DNA of 46,067 nucleotides from Isosphaeraceae bacterium (GCA_031291845.1 JARLIH010000376.1:1-46067); one strand, 5' to 3'. Numbered from the stretch's first letter, positions 33,814-43,419 are shown. Made by a program: numbers and translations. The notes: generated from the sequence alone by a model not told the origin.

Positions 33814-34935
33814 TTAGCCTTGCGTGCCACCGATCCGTAGCGGCCGACGGTCCTTTGCACGCATCTCTTCGGCCTTCCATCCTTCGGCGTCGGCGCAGAA
33901 CAGGTAGGGAACATCCAACGTGGCCGCAAGTTTCTGCATGAGGCGGGCCGCGCCTACGAAATCGCTGGTCAACAAGAGGGGGATTCGATGGTACTCACCC
34001 GCCGGCGAGTCCACCAGGACGAGGGAGCCCTGGACGGCCCACGCGAGTTGTCGCCCGCCCGGGCCGGCCACCACGAACTTCCAAGGGCAGAGTTGTACGG
34101 CTCCGACGAACTCAAGGGGAATCGTCAGCCGTTGTCTCTTCGTGTCTCCGAGGAAGACCCATTTCAACCCCGCGGTCAAGTCCGCCCGTTCCAGCTTGGC
34201 TTCCTCAGGGAAGTCCAGTTCGAGGTCGTCTTCATGACAGGGTATGCTGAGCCGACAAAGACGGCGATAGCCGGAGCGCAGCACCATGCCGATTAACAGG
34301 AAAGTCGAACCGCCGCAAAGCACGGTTGCCATGGTTCCGCCTGGAATCGAGATCGACCAGGCAAGTCTGAGTTGGTCATGGAGCACCCAGGTCATTAACC
34401 CGGAGAAAATCACCAGGAAAGGAATTCCGAAGCCGAGCAAGAACCACCGATCGTTGCGCCAGAGATTTTGTCTGGGACGAAATTCCCATCCATGGTCACC
34501 CTCCTCCAACTCGTGCGTAAGACGGCCATGCACAACGGAGCCTTCGCGAATCAACGGCTCCTGGGGAACGTTCGGCAGTGCGTCGGAAGCGGCGTGGCGA
34601 ACCCGCGCCGGCCAGGTGTTGCGGCGGATGGTCCATGCCAACACGACAGCTCCGAGGCTGGCGAGTACTCCCGCGCCCCCACGCGCAATCCAGAACGGGA
34701 TACCCGGCGGAACAATACCTCCCACGGTCAAGAACCCGATGGTTCCTGCCAGCAGGAAGAACGTACCGACCGTGAGGAGAAGCCAGCTCCCCGGACAATA
34801 GACTTCCGATTCGACTTCATGTTCATGCCAATCGGGGGTTTTGGTCACTGGGGAACGCTGGTATTCCATTGATGCACCCGAATGTCTTCGTCGAGCCCTC
34901 GTTTCCGGGAAATCATCAATCTCGATCGCGCTCAT
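33814..34935 (-). CDS. Four-helix membrane protein of unknown function
   Basis: 373 residues from the first ATG (34935); a second ATG at 34869 would give 351, and neither has a strong ribosome-binding site. Hydrophobic helices come in two pairs: WLLLTVGTFFLLAGTIGFL and GGAGVLASLGAVVLAWTI (about 50-105), then WFLLGFGIPFLVIFSGLMTW and MATVLCGGSTFLLIGMVL (about 165-222). A soluble C-terminal domain follows (about 230-373; LGDTKRQRLTIPLEFVGAVQ, LVLVDSPAGEYHRIPLLLTS). The layout resembles a DUF3592-like membrane protein, but I do not recognise a family firmly. Its base composition looks lower in GC than most neighbours. Confidence 0.75.
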   Translation of the reverse strand: MSAIEIDDFPETRARRRHSGASMEYQRSPVTKTPDWHEHEVESEVYCPGSWLLLTVGTFFLLAGTIGFLTVGGIVPPGIPFWIARGGAGVLASLGAVVLAWTIRRNTWPARVRHAASDALPNVPQEPLIREGSVVHGRLTHELEEGDHGWEFRPRQNLWRNDRWFLLGFGIPFLVIFSGLMTWVLHDQLRLAWSISIPGGTMATVLCGGSTFLLIGMVLRSGYRRLCRLSIPCHEDDLELDFPEEAKLERADLTAGLKWVFLGDTKRQRLTIPLEFVGAVQLCPWKFVVAGPGGRQLAWAVQGSLVLVDSPAGEYHRIPLLLTSDFVGAARLMQKLAATLDVPYLFCADAEGWKAEEMRAKDRRPLRIGGTQG

Positions 34936-35338
34936 GTCCCGGCCAAATGGAAGGCTAAGAGCTTGCCGGCAGCGCCCGGTGCGCTCGAGGATGCGAGATC
35001 ATCGGTCGTGCGTTCGTCTCCCCCAAACGAGCGCCCGCTGATGTCTAAAGCCTACCACGCCGTTTCTCCGCTCGACAGCCGGACGCCCGTCGGCTCCCGG
35101 AAGCGGGGAGGGGGCATGCACCGGGACAGGACGATTGCAAAGTCCATGGTGCACCGATCGGAATGGCAGGCCCGGAGACTCTCGCTCTGCGACTTGGCAA
35201 TCGTCCTGTCGCACAGGGACCGTTGCGGGGTCAGGTCCGTCTGTTAAGATAGGATGCGGGCCCAACGCCGCGCGCCGCATTTCGTAACATCCCGTGCCAT
35301 CGAGCGTCCGGCCTTCCCTGGAACAGGATCTCCCCCTC
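34936..35338. other. 403-bp divergent intergenic region
   Basis: It separates the membrane protein gene (minus) from the kinase-receiver gene (plus). Only the promoter candidate at 35223-35250 was noticed. No gene is supported. Confidence 0.5.
35223..35250 (+). promoter_or_regulatory. Possible promoter of the kinase-receiver gene
   Basis: TTGCGG (35223-35228), 16-bp spacer, TAAGAT (35245-35250), four of six matches in each hexamer. The leader would be about 80 bases. Confidence 0.4.
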
Positions 35339-36856
35339 ATGGCCGATTTCGATGCCGAAACCCTGGTCGAGCAAGCGTGCCTGCTCGGCCTGGTGACTCG
35401 CGAAGACGCTCGCACGGCAATGGCGGAGGCGGAGAACGGCTCGATCGAGGCCATCACGCGCTCGTTCCTCCGGAAGGGGTTGCTGACGAGCTGGCAGCTC
35501 GACCGGCTGATGAAGGGAGATCCGAGCGGCTTCTTCTACGGCGGCTACAAGATCCTCTTCCACCTGGCGGAGGGGACCTTCGCGCGGGTCTACCGGGGGC
35601 AGAGGGTCGAGGGAGGGGCGCCGGTGGCCGTCAAGGTACTCCGCCAGCGCTTCGTCGCCGACCCGGCCGCCGTCGAGCGGTTCAACAAGGAGGCCGAGGC
35701 CGGCATGCGGCTGCGGCACGCGAACATCGTGCAAATCCTCGACTACGGCGAGCAGGACCGGCGGCACTTCATGGTCATGGAGTACGTCGAGGGCCAGAAC
35801 CTGCGCGACTTCCTGAAGCTGCGCGTCCGGCTCGACGCCAAGACCGCGCTCCCGCTGATGCTGGGCCTGGCGCACGGGCTCCAGTACTCGATCGCCAGCG
35901 GCGTGACCCACCGCGATATCAAGGGGACCAACATCCTTATCGCGAACAACGGCGCCGCGAAGCTCGTCGACTTCGGGCTCGCCACGATCGAAGGGGACGA
36001 CAAGAAGACGACCATGCAGAGCCAGCGCACGGTCGACTACTCAGCGCTCGAACGCATGTGCGGCAGCCAGAAGGGGGACCCGCGCTCCGACGTCTACTTC
36101 CTCGGCTGCGTGTTCTACCAGATGCTCACCGGCCAGCTCCCGATGCCCGAGGTCGAGAGCAAGGACATGCTGGCGAAAATGCTCAAACGCAGCTTCGGCG
36201 CGATCAAGCCGCTGAGCGAGCACACGTACGCCCCCGATCCGGCACTCTCGGCGATCGTCGAGAAGATGATGAAGATGGACCTGAAGGCCCGCTACCAGAC
36301 CATGGACGAGGTCGTGGCCGATTTGGAAGCGTACGATGCGCGGCAGAAGTCGCCCCAGCTCGCGGTCGCCGCCGAAGACGAGGACGACATCAGCGGCGAG
36401 ATCTTCGTGACGCGCGTGGAAGAAGCCAAGCCCGAGCCCGACGCGTTCGACCCGGTGTCCTTTGAAACGAAGGCCTTCGTGCACAAGAATGTCCTCTGCG
36501 TCGAGGCGCAGGGTGAGATCCAGGACGCGTTTCGCAAGACCCTCTCGAAGATGGGCTACCGCGTGCTGCTCGTCTCGAACGCCGAGCTCGGGGCGGAGCG
36601 CTTCCGCGAGCAGACGCCCGACGCCGTGATCTTCGACACCGACGGCCTCGGACCCGACGCGCTCGACGCCTTCATCGACATGCACGACAAGGCCCACGAG
36701 GACGGCCATAGCCTGGCCGCGCTCGTGATTCTCGGGCCCAAGCAGCGTGCGCTCCGGGAGAAGCTGCCGACCGACGACCGGCTCGTCGTGCTCGACAAGC
36801 CGATCAAGATGAAGCAGGTCCAGGACGCCATCGTGGAGCTCGTGCCGGTCGGGTAG
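35339..36856 (+). CDS. Ser/Thr protein kinase fused to a C-terminal receiver-like domain
   Basis: 505 residues from ATG at 35339 (AGGA about ten bases upstream). The kinase domain spans about 70-335. The Gly loop is degenerate (LAEGTFARVYRG, two glycines replaced by Ala), while Lys99 in VAVKVL, HRDIKGTNIL (His191) and DFG (Asp211) are present. The activation segment (TVDYSALERMCGSQKGDPRS) lacks the usual APE but is followed by SDVYFLGCVFYQML. From about 390 to the end a receiver-like fold appears: NVLCVEAQGE, Asp in AVIFDTDGLGPDAL, and Lys-Pro in VVLDKPIKMKQV; the acidic pair is incomplete. No transmembrane helix is seen, so it is likely a cytoplasmic kinase. Confidence 0.92.
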   Translation: MADFDAETLVEQACLLGLVTREDARTAMAEAENGSIEAITRSFLRKGLLTSWQLDRLMKGDPSGFFYGGYKILFHLAEGTFARVYRGQRVEGGAPVAVKVLRQRFVADPAAVERFNKEAEAGMRLRHANIVQILDYGEQDRRHFMVMEYVEGQNLRDFLKLRVRLDAKTALPLMLGLAHGLQYSIASGVTHRDIKGTNILIANNGAAKLVDFGLATIEGDDKKTTMQSQRTVDYSALERMCGSQKGDPRSDVYFLGCVFYQMLTGQLPMPEVESKDMLAKMLKRSFGAIKPLSEHTYAPDPALSAIVEKMMKMDLKARYQTMDEVVADLEAYDARQKSPQLAVAAEDEDDISGEIFVTRVEEAKPEPDAFDPVSFETKAFVHKNVLCVEAQGEIQDAFRKTLSKMGYRVLLVSNAELGAERFREQTPDAVIFDTDGLGPDALDAFIDMHDKAHEDGHSLAALVILGPKQRALREKLPTDDRLVVLDKPIKMKQVQDAIVELVPVG

Positions 36857-36960
36857 GCCGCGGCGGTTGAGGGCTTGCCCGGAACGTGGGGTGGCACGCT
36901 CGCTGCCAAAACACCAATTCCGTGAGTTGCGTGCCGCTGCGACGGAGCGGGGCCGGCCTG

Positions 36961-38460
36961 TTACAGGCCCGCGACCGGGGGCGTGGGACCGAGGGGGCTG
37001 TTCCGCGTCCGGCCGAAGAAGTAGTTGAACAGGATCGTCCACTCCTGGCTGAACGGTCGAGGACCCGTCACCGGGTCGACGAAAGCGAATGTCAGCATCG
37101 AACGTTGGCGCAGCAGGACGTTGACGCCGAACGTCAGGTCGACCACGTCGGCCGTGCCGGCGGGGTCGTAGGCCCGGAACGCGCCGACGTGGTTCAGGGG
37201 CACGTTCACGTGTGTTTCGAACGTCGGGGCGATCGCGCTCAGAAAGGCGCGAGGGTCGGCGTCGCGGTAGACGTAATAGCCGACGCCGACGTCGTTGTAC
37301 TGCATGGTCACGTCGTGCGGGTCGGTCGGCACGTCGATCGCCTCGAACCCCTGCACGTAGAAGCGGCCGCGCGTCCAGTAGTAGCCGAGGAACGGCTGGA
37401 ACTGGGCGTCGCGGTAGCCGAAGACGCCGGGTGCTCCGCCGAACGCCGAGGGGCCGGTCGGCGCGGTCACGGCCAGGCCGCCCGAGAGCAGGTTCCCGGT
37501 CCCCTGCTGCTGCAAGAGGATCACCTTCGAGAAGACCGTGAGGTTGCCGACCGCCGTGCTCGTCCCGCGGCCGCCGATCGACAGGGTGTCCAGCGGCAGC
37601 CGGATGCCGATCGACGCGTTGCCGTCCCAGAACGTCCGCTCGTAGCCGAACAGGTAACGGTACGCCTGCATCGCGCCGATGCCGGGGGCGATCCGGCTGT
37701 TGATGCTGCCGTCGAGATTGTTAAAATAATTAAACGTGAAGAAGAGCCGATCCATAGGCCGCGGGCTCATGTTGTCGGCGATCTTGAACCCGCGCGCCCA
37801 GGGGAGCGCGATCCCCAGGTTCCGTTGCGGCGCGAAGGGGGAGGGGGGGACCGGCGGAACGCCGGCGGCGGCCGCCAGGTTCGCACGGAGGCTGAACGGG
37901 GCCTGGTCGCCGATCATCGGCGGCGGGATGTCGAACCTGAAACCCTGCGCAGACGCCGGGTCGGTCACGCCGGGCTGCACCGCGACGGGCTCCGCGAGCC
38001 ATCCGAAGCCGGCTAATGCGTCGGTGGGTGGAGCGACGTTCTGCGCGCTCGTTTCTGGTGGCGGAGCGGGCTGGGGCTGGGCCGGTTTCACCACGCTCGG
38101 AGGGAGTGGGCCCGGAATCTCGGTCCCGGGGGCTGGGCGGGGGAGAGGTGGGCTCGGCATTTCGATTGCCGGCGCACCCGTTCGGGGAAGGGACGAGGGC
38201 ATGCGCCCCGGGAGGCGGGGGACCGCCTCCGGCACCTGGGTGCGCACCAGGGCGTCGTCGCGCGCCGGGGGCACGTCCTGCGCGAGCAGGGCGCCGGCGG
38301 CCGGAGCCAGGTCGGGGAACAGGTAGCCGAGGTTTGGCATGTCCTGCGGCGAGTGGGGCATGTCGACCATCGGGCGGGCGACCGGGTCGGAGCCCCGCGT
38401 GCGGGCGGCCGCCAGCGCTACCAGCATACCGGTAAGGACCAGCGTGAGTGTGGGTCTCAT
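36961..38460 (-). CDS. Predicted outer-membrane beta-barrel protein with Pro-rich N-terminal region
   Basis: 499 residues from ATG at 38460 (GGAG five bases upstream). The signal peptide is MRPTLTLVLTGMLVALAAA. A long Pro-rich linker (about 85-150, such as PRPAPGTEIPGPLPPSVVKP) precedes a region of alternating, aromatic-rich strands (about 215-499): RLFFTFNYFNNLDGS, YRYLFGYERTFWDGNASIGI, LGYYWTRGRFYVQGFEAIDV, QYNDVGVGYYVYRD and EWTILFNYFFGRTR. This pattern indicates a membrane beta-barrel. No transport family is identifiable. It is 43 bp downstream of the surface-protein gene and probably co-transcribed with it. Confidence 0.8.
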   Translation of the reverse strand: MRPTLTLVLTGMLVALAAARTRGSDPVARPMVDMPHSPQDMPNLGYLFPDLAPAAGALLAQDVPPARDDALVRTQVPEAVPRLPGRMPSSLPRTGAPAIEMPSPPLPRPAPGTEIPGPLPPSVVKPAQPQPAPPPETSAQNVAPPTDALAGFGWLAEPVAVQPGVTDPASAQGFRFDIPPPMIGDQAPFSLRANLAAAAGVPPVPPSPFAPQRNLGIALPWARGFKIADNMSPRPMDRLFFTFNYFNNLDGSINSRIAPGIGAMQAYRYLFGYERTFWDGNASIGIRLPLDTLSIGGRGTSTAVGNLTVFSKVILLQQQGTGNLLSGGLAVTAPTGPSAFGGAPGVFGYRDAQFQPFLGYYWTRGRFYVQGFEAIDVPTDPHDVTMQYNDVGVGYYVYRDADPRAFLSAIAPTFETHVNVPLNHVGAFRAYDPAGTADVVDLTFGVNVLLRQRSMLTFAFVDPVTGPRPFSQEWTILFNYFFGRTRNSPLGPTPPVAGL

Positions 38461-38503
38461 GGCATCTCCGCCCGAGTGACGGCTATTCCCCGATTCATTG
38501 AGG

Positions 38504-40570
38504 TTAGTTGCCCTGTCCCTGGTTCTGGTTGCCGAGTCGCCCGAGCAGAGAGAGTGCCTGCGACACCGTACCGGCTGACTTGCCGGCGGTCGAACTTGTG
38601 CTGCCGCCAAGAAGGCTCGAGAGGTCGAGCGAGCCGATGTGCAGCCCGCCCGAACCGCTCGTGCCGTGAGTCGTTGCGTGGTGTGACGGTGTGGTCGCGG
38701 GATGCTTGACCTGGGTGCGCCCGGCGGCGGCCGGGATCACGTTGGCCCGCGTACTGCCGGTGATGGTGTTCGCGGCCGTGCCGGGTCCGCCGACCGTGTT
38801 GCCCCGCGCATGGTTCACGTAGAGGCCGACGGCGTTGCCCAGGGGCTCGCCTCCGGCTCCCTGCCCGATGCGGTTCCCCTGGATGACGTTGTTCCGCGCG
38901 CTTGGGCCGAAGAGTTGGAGGCCGACCTGCGCATTGGCCGCGATCACGTTGCCGGCCCCGGCCGCCGACCCGCCGATCGAATTGCCCGGGGCCCCGTCGA
39001 GGAACACCCCGTCACGCCCGTTCCCCACGGGCTTGGTGCCCGAAACGTCTGTGCCGACGTCGTTCCCGACCATCTGGTTGGCCGAGGCGGCGTTCCCGTC
39101 GATCTGCAGGCCCACGGACCCGTTACCCGAGATGACGTTGCGCGCGGCCGGAACCGTGCCGCCGACCGTGTTCCCCGACGCGCCGTCGATGAAGACGCCG
39201 TCGGTACGGTTGCCGAGCGGTTCGCTGCCGTCCGGGGTCGTGCCGATCAGGCTCCCCTGGATGACGTTGCCGGTGGAGCTCGCCCCGACGATCCGGATGC
39301 CGACCAGGCCGTTGCCGGCGATCACGTCGCCCGCGTTCGCCTCGGTGCCGCCGACCTTGTTACCCGGCGAGCCGTCGATCCGGATGCCGTCCGCGCCGTT
39401 ACCGAGGCCGGGGTCGCCCGCGCGGTCGGTACCGAGGTCGTCCCCCGAGATGGTGTTGCCGCCCGCCGTTTGCAGCAGAACGCCCGAGCCCGCGAATTGG
39501 ACGATCGCGAGGCCCTCGACGGTGCTATTGCCGCCGCTGATGACCAGGCCGTTCGCCCCGGCGCCCGCCTGTGCGCCGTCGATCGTGACGAGGGGCGTGC
39601 CATGGTAGCCCGGCTGTGTGGTGCCGTCAATCGTGAGCGGGCGGGTGATCGCCGGCAGGGGCGACTGGGTTTTGATGACGATCGGCGCAGTCCCGTTGAC
39701 GTTGAACGTGATCACGGGCTTGCCCGGCTCCGCCAAGGCCGTTTCGATCGCGTTCCGGAGCGAGCCGGGGCCGGTGTCGTTCGTGTTCGTGACGACGAGC
39801 GGATCAGCCTTGGGCGCCGGGGTGCTCGCCGCCGGGACCGCGCTCGTGATGAGCGATACGGCCGTTGCCGAGGAGGGTGGAGTTACCGTGCCTGCGACGC
39901 TCGGCGAGCCAAGGGGATTGGTGGTGGTGGGAGTTTGGACGTTGGCCGGCGTGCTTGAAGGGGGTCGTGGAGCACTCGCGACGCCGGGCACCGCGGTGGT
40001 CGTCCCGGCCAGGGAAGCGGCGGTATTGGTACTGACGCCGGTGACGGGAGTTTGAGGTGCGGAATTGCTGGAGGTGGCGGTCGTCGTGTTTGCGGCGGGG
40101 GTTGCCGGCGGGAGGAGAAGCACCGCTGCTCCCTCTGCGGCCGAGGGGGAAATGGTGTCGTCAACCGGGTTGCTGAGCGAGACGTAGAATGTCGAGTCGG
40201 TGGTGCTCGCGGGGTTGCTGATGACGGGCACCTGGATCGTCTCGCTGGTCGTGCCCGGGGCGAAGGTGAGCGTTCCCTGGACGGGGGAGTAATCGAGATT
40301 GGCTTTCGCCGTGCCGTCGCGGGTCGAGTAATCGACGGTCACCGTTCCGCTGTTCGGGGCGTCCAACGTCACGGTGAAGTCCGCGGTCGCGACCTGAGGC
40401 GCGGGGGATTCCTCGACGGTGACGTTGCTGATGGCCAGCGAGAGCAAAGCGCGGGGCTCGCACGCTTCCCAGTCACAGCGCAACGCCGCTCGCCTCGCCC
40501 CGGACGGCGTGCGCTCCGCGCAGAGGGGGGACTTCGGGCTCAGCCAACGGCGCAAGCGGCTCGAACTCAT
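38504..40570 (-). CDS. Surface protein with Calx-beta domain and parallel beta-helix repeats
   Basis: 688 residues, with AAGGA six bases before ATG. The N-terminus contains CEPRALLSLA, the planctomycetal LExRxLLS-type export motif. A Calx-beta domain follows (about 48-140; NVTVEES, FTVTLDAPNSGTVTVDYSTR, DGTAKANLDYSPVQGTLTFA). A long Thr/Ser/Pro/Ala-rich linker (about 145-255) leads to VVTNTNDTGPGSLRNAIETA and a parallel beta-helix with four or more units of the pattern GNxIGG, NVIxGN, GLQIxG, PLGNxxDGVFIDGAxGN. It is probably extracellular and adhesive or structural. First gene of a likely operon with the barrel protein. Confidence 0.9.
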   Translation of the reverse strand: MSSSRLRRWLSPKSPLCAERTPSGARRAALRCDWEACEPRALLSLAISNVTVEESPAPQVATADFTVTLDAPNSGTVTVDYSTRDGTAKANLDYSPVQGTLTFAPGTTSETIQVPVISNPASTTDSTFYVSLSNPVDDTISPSAAEGAAVLLLPPATPAANTTTATSSNSAPQTPVTGVSTNTAASLAGTTTAVPGVASAPRPPSSTPANVQTPTTTNPLGSPSVAGTVTPPSSATAVSLITSAVPAASTPAPKADPLVVTNTNDTGPGSLRNAIETALAEPGKPVITFNVNGTAPIVIKTQSPLPAITRPLTIDGTTQPGYHGTPLVTIDGAQAGAGANGLVISGGNSTVEGLAIVQFAGSGVLLQTAGGNTISGDDLGTDRAGDPGLGNGADGIRIDGSPGNKVGGTEANAGDVIAGNGLVGIRIVGASSTGNVIQGSLIGTTPDGSEPLGNRTDGVFIDGASGNTVGGTVPAARNVISGNGSVGLQIDGNAASANQMVGNDVGTDVSGTKPVGNGRDGVFLDGAPGNSIGGSAAGAGNVIAANAQVGLQLFGPSARNNVIQGNRIGQGAGGEPLGNAVGLYVNHARGNTVGGPGTAANTITGSTRANVIPAAAGRTQVKHPATTPSHHATTHGTSGSGGLHIGSLDLSSLLGGSTSSTAGKSAGTVSQALSLLGRLGNQNQGQGN

Positions 40571-40717
40571 CGTGCATCCTTGCGAGGTCCGCCCGACGCG
40601 GGACAGGGGCTCCGGCGCGCACCGCCTTCGTCGGGGGCGTCTGCCGAGCTCGTGCGAGTCAGGGATCGATCGTCTGAACGGTCAAGGAAAGGAGTCGCGA
40701 GGTGATCGAACGTGCGG

Positions 40718-40746
40718 ATTATTCCGACTTGAGCCTTTTTTGGAAA
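40718..40746 (-). promoter_or_regulatory. Possible promoter of the surface-protein/barrel operon
   Basis: Minus strand TTTCCA (40746-40741), 17-bp spacer, AATAAT (40723-40718). The -10 matches five of six. The leader would be about 140 bases. Confidence 0.4.
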
Positions 40747-40806
40747 GACCGATTTCTCGGCGCACCAGGGCCCGATTGCCCGTGGGCTGCCCGACGCGGC
40801 TGGGTT

Positions 40807-43419
40807 TCAGAACGTGGGTGAAAAGCGCGTGGCCAGCTCATCGTGATGAGTGACGCGATCGCGGCCGCTTCGCTTCGACACGTAAAGCGCCCGGTCGGCC
40901 TGCTCGACGAGCGACGCGGAGTCCGGCGTGGAAACGTCGAACGTCGCGAGGCCGAAGCTGGCAGTCACCGGGACGCGGGGCCACGGGGCTTCGTGGATCG
41001 TGAGCCGTAGCCGTTCGGCGAACGCGCGCACGCCCTCGCTGTCGGTCGCGGGCAGGAGGATCGCGAACTCCTCCCCCCCGATCCGGGCCGGAACGTCCTG
41101 CTCACGGGAGTTGGCACGCAGCAGGTTGGCCAGGGTACAGAGCACTTCGTCGCCCGAGGGGTGGCCGAAGGTGTCGTTATAGCGCTTGAACTCGTCGACG
41201 TCGAGGAGGAGGATGGAGAACGGCTGGTCGATCCGGACGGCGAGCGCGAACGCCGCTTCCAGCGAGTCGTAAAAGTGGCGCCGGTTTTTCAAGGTGGTTA
41301 GGGCGTCGATGGTCACGAGTTCCGCCAGCCGGGCGTTCTTTTGCTCCAGTTCCTCTTGCATGGACAGGATGCGGCGAGCGATCTCCAGCCGTGCGGCCAG
41401 CTCGCGGAGGTCGAGCGGTTTGGTGAGGAAGTCATCGGCGCCGGCGTGCAGGCACTCGAGGCGGTCGCCACTGCCTCCGAGGGCGGTCATGACGATCACG
41501 TAGACGTAAGGGTGGCCGGACAGCCCGCGAATTCGCCGGCAGAGCCGGGGCCCGTCGATCCCGGACATGGCCCAGTCGGAGATGACCAGGCGGGCGGAGC
41601 CTTGCTGAACGAGCCGCCACGCTTCGTCGGCGTTGTTCGCGACCAGGACTTCGTGCCCCAGTTCCTGGAGCGTCCGGATCATCGCATCCGCGGCGGGCGA
41701 GTGATCCGCCGCGACGAGGATCGGCAAGCTGGACTGTCCGGGATCCGCGGCAAGATCGCTGCCCAAGGCAGCCAATCGGGTCTGCCCCGCGGCCATGTAG
41801 CCCGCGGGGGCCTCGTCCCGCGCGGCGCTGCCGGCCCCCTCCGATTGCGTCGCGAGCTGGCCGAGGAGGATCTCGACAACGTCGGGGTCCAGATGAGTGC
41901 CGGCGACCGAACGCAAGTGCTGGCAGACGCGGCGTTCCGACCACGCGGGGCGGTACGGCCGGTCGGAACGGAGCGCGTCCCACACGTCGACCGCCGCGAA
42001 GATACGCGCGACCAGGGGGATTTCTACTCCCTTCAGTCCGCGCGGATAACCCGTGCCGTCCCAGCGCTCGTGGTGGCAGTAGGGGATCTCGAGCGCAGGG
42101 CGGAGGAACTCGATCGGCCAGAGCATCTCGTGCGCGTACTGCGGGTGCCGTCGCATGATCCGCCACTCCTCTTCGGAGAGGGGGCCGGGCTTGCGGAGGA
42201 TGCGGTCGGGGACGCCCATCTTGCCGATGTCGTGCAGAAGCGCGCCCCGCCGCAAGTGGGGCATTTGCGACTCGGGAATGCCCATCGCGCGGGCGAGGCG
42301 GAGCGTCATCTCGGTGACCCGGAGACTGTGCCCCTCCGTCTCCTCGTCGCGCAGGTCCAGGGCCCGCGACCAGCCGTCGATCGTGGCGTCGTAGGCCGCC
42401 GCGAGCTCGTCGTTCGACCGGCGTAGCTCGTGGAAAAGGCACGTGCTGTCGACGGCGATGGCCACCTGGCCGGCGAGCGTCTCCAGGAATTCGATCCACT
42501 CGGTGCAGGGCGAAAGTACCGTGCGATGGAACACTTCGAGCACGCCTCGCCATTGCCCCTTGGCGACGAGCGGTACCGCGAAGTAAGTCACGAAAGGCTC
42601 GCGGGCCAGCAAGGGCGACTCCGCTGACTCGAGGCGGAGGTCCGTCACGTGGATCATCCCCGACTCGGAAACGGTCCTTCCCGCATTCCCGTGGCACGGC
42701 GGCAGCGGTGGCAGCGTCCGCAAGTCGGTGTCAAACCCGCGCTGGGCGGCCGGCCGCAGGGTGACGTCCTGCGGGTCGCGCAGCAAAACGGCCGCGCCAT
42801 CGACGTTCAACTGATTGATGACCTGTTCGAGGCAAATGTCCAGGGTCTCGCTCAGCTCCCGCCCCTCGATGATCGCCAGGTCGATCCTGCGGAGTGACGC
42901 CACCCGGTCGAGCCGGCAGGCCAGCTCCATGTTGAGCGCGAGAATCTGTTCTTCGGCCCGCTTGCGGCCCGTGATGTCCTCGACGATCCCCTCGTAGTAG
43001 ACCAGCCGTCCCGCGCTGTCGCGGACCGCGCGGCTGCTCTCGGAGATCCAGATCACGCTTCCGTCCCGGCGCCGAACCTGCGACTCAAAGCCGGTCACCG
43101 CATCGTGTTCGATCATCCGGCGGGCGAACTCGGTACGCCGTTCGGGGTCGACGTAAAGCTGCCGCTCGATGTCGGTCAGGTCCAGAATCAGGTCCGCCGG
43201 CGAGTCATAGCCGTAAATCCTCGCCAGCGCGGGGTTGGCATCCAGGTACTTGCCGTCCGGCGACGATTGAAAGATCCCCTCGACCGCGTGCTCGAAAATC
43301 CCGCGGTATTTGGCCTCCGCCCAGTCGGGATGGTCCCGCCGTGCGCCAGTTCGTTCGGAAACCTCCATCGCGAACCCCGTGAGCGTCATCCCGGCGGGAT
43401 CAATGTGCGGTCGGCGCAT
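40807..43419 (-). CDS. PAS-GAF-HD-GYP-REC-GGEEF protein for c-di-GMP turnover
   Basis: 870 residues from the longest ATG; starts at 43389 or 43368 are also possible. Domains in order: PAS (about 35-155, EGIFQSSPDGKYLDANPALA), GAF (about 175-325), HD-GYP (about 340-520, HDIGKMGVPDRI with His396-Asp397 and RWDGTGYPRGLKG), receiver (about 565-685, Asp615 in VISDWAMSG, Lys667 in LTKPLDL) and GGDEF (about 700-860, IGGEEFAILLP at 780-790). An inhibitory RxxD motif (REQD, 772-775) lies five residues before GGEEF. HD-GYP domains hydrolyse c-di-GMP and GGEEF domains make it, so both opposing active sites appear intact in one soluble protein. No neighbouring effector is evident. Confidence 0.95.
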   Translation of the reverse strand: MRRPHIDPAGMTLTGFAMEVSERTGARRDHPDWAEAKYRGIFEHAVEGIFQSSPDGKYLDANPALARIYGYDSPADLILDLTDIERQLYVDPERRTEFARRMIEHDAVTGFESQVRRRDGSVIWISESSRAVRDSAGRLVYYEGIVEDITGRKRAEEQILALNMELACRLDRVASLRRIDLAIIEGRELSETLDICLEQVINQLNVDGAAVLLRDPQDVTLRPAAQRGFDTDLRTLPPLPPCHGNAGRTVSESGMIHVTDLRLESAESPLLAREPFVTYFAVPLVAKGQWRGVLEVFHRTVLSPCTEWIEFLETLAGQVAIAVDSTCLFHELRRSNDELAAAYDATIDGWSRALDLRDEETEGHSLRVTEMTLRLARAMGIPESQMPHLRRGALLHDIGKMGVPDRILRKPGPLSEEEWRIMRRHPQYAHEMLWPIEFLRPALEIPYCHHERWDGTGYPRGLKGVEIPLVARIFAAVDVWDALRSDRPYRPAWSERRVCQHLRSVAGTHLDPDVVEILLGQLATQSEGAGSAARDEAPAGYMAAGQTRLAALGSDLAADPGQSSLPILVAADHSPAADAMIRTLQELGHEVLVANNADEAWRLVQQGSARLVISDWAMSGIDGPRLCRRIRGLSGHPYVYVIVMTALGGSGDRLECLHAGADDFLTKPLDLRELAARLEIARRILSMQEELEQKNARLAELVTIDALTTLKNRRHFYDSLEAAFALAVRIDQPFSILLLDVDEFKRYNDTFGHPSGDEVLCTLANLLRANSREQDVPARIGGEEFAILLPATDSEGVRAFAERLRLTIHEAPWPRVPVTASFGLATFDVSTPDSASLVEQADRALYVSKRSGRDRVTHHDELATRFSPTF

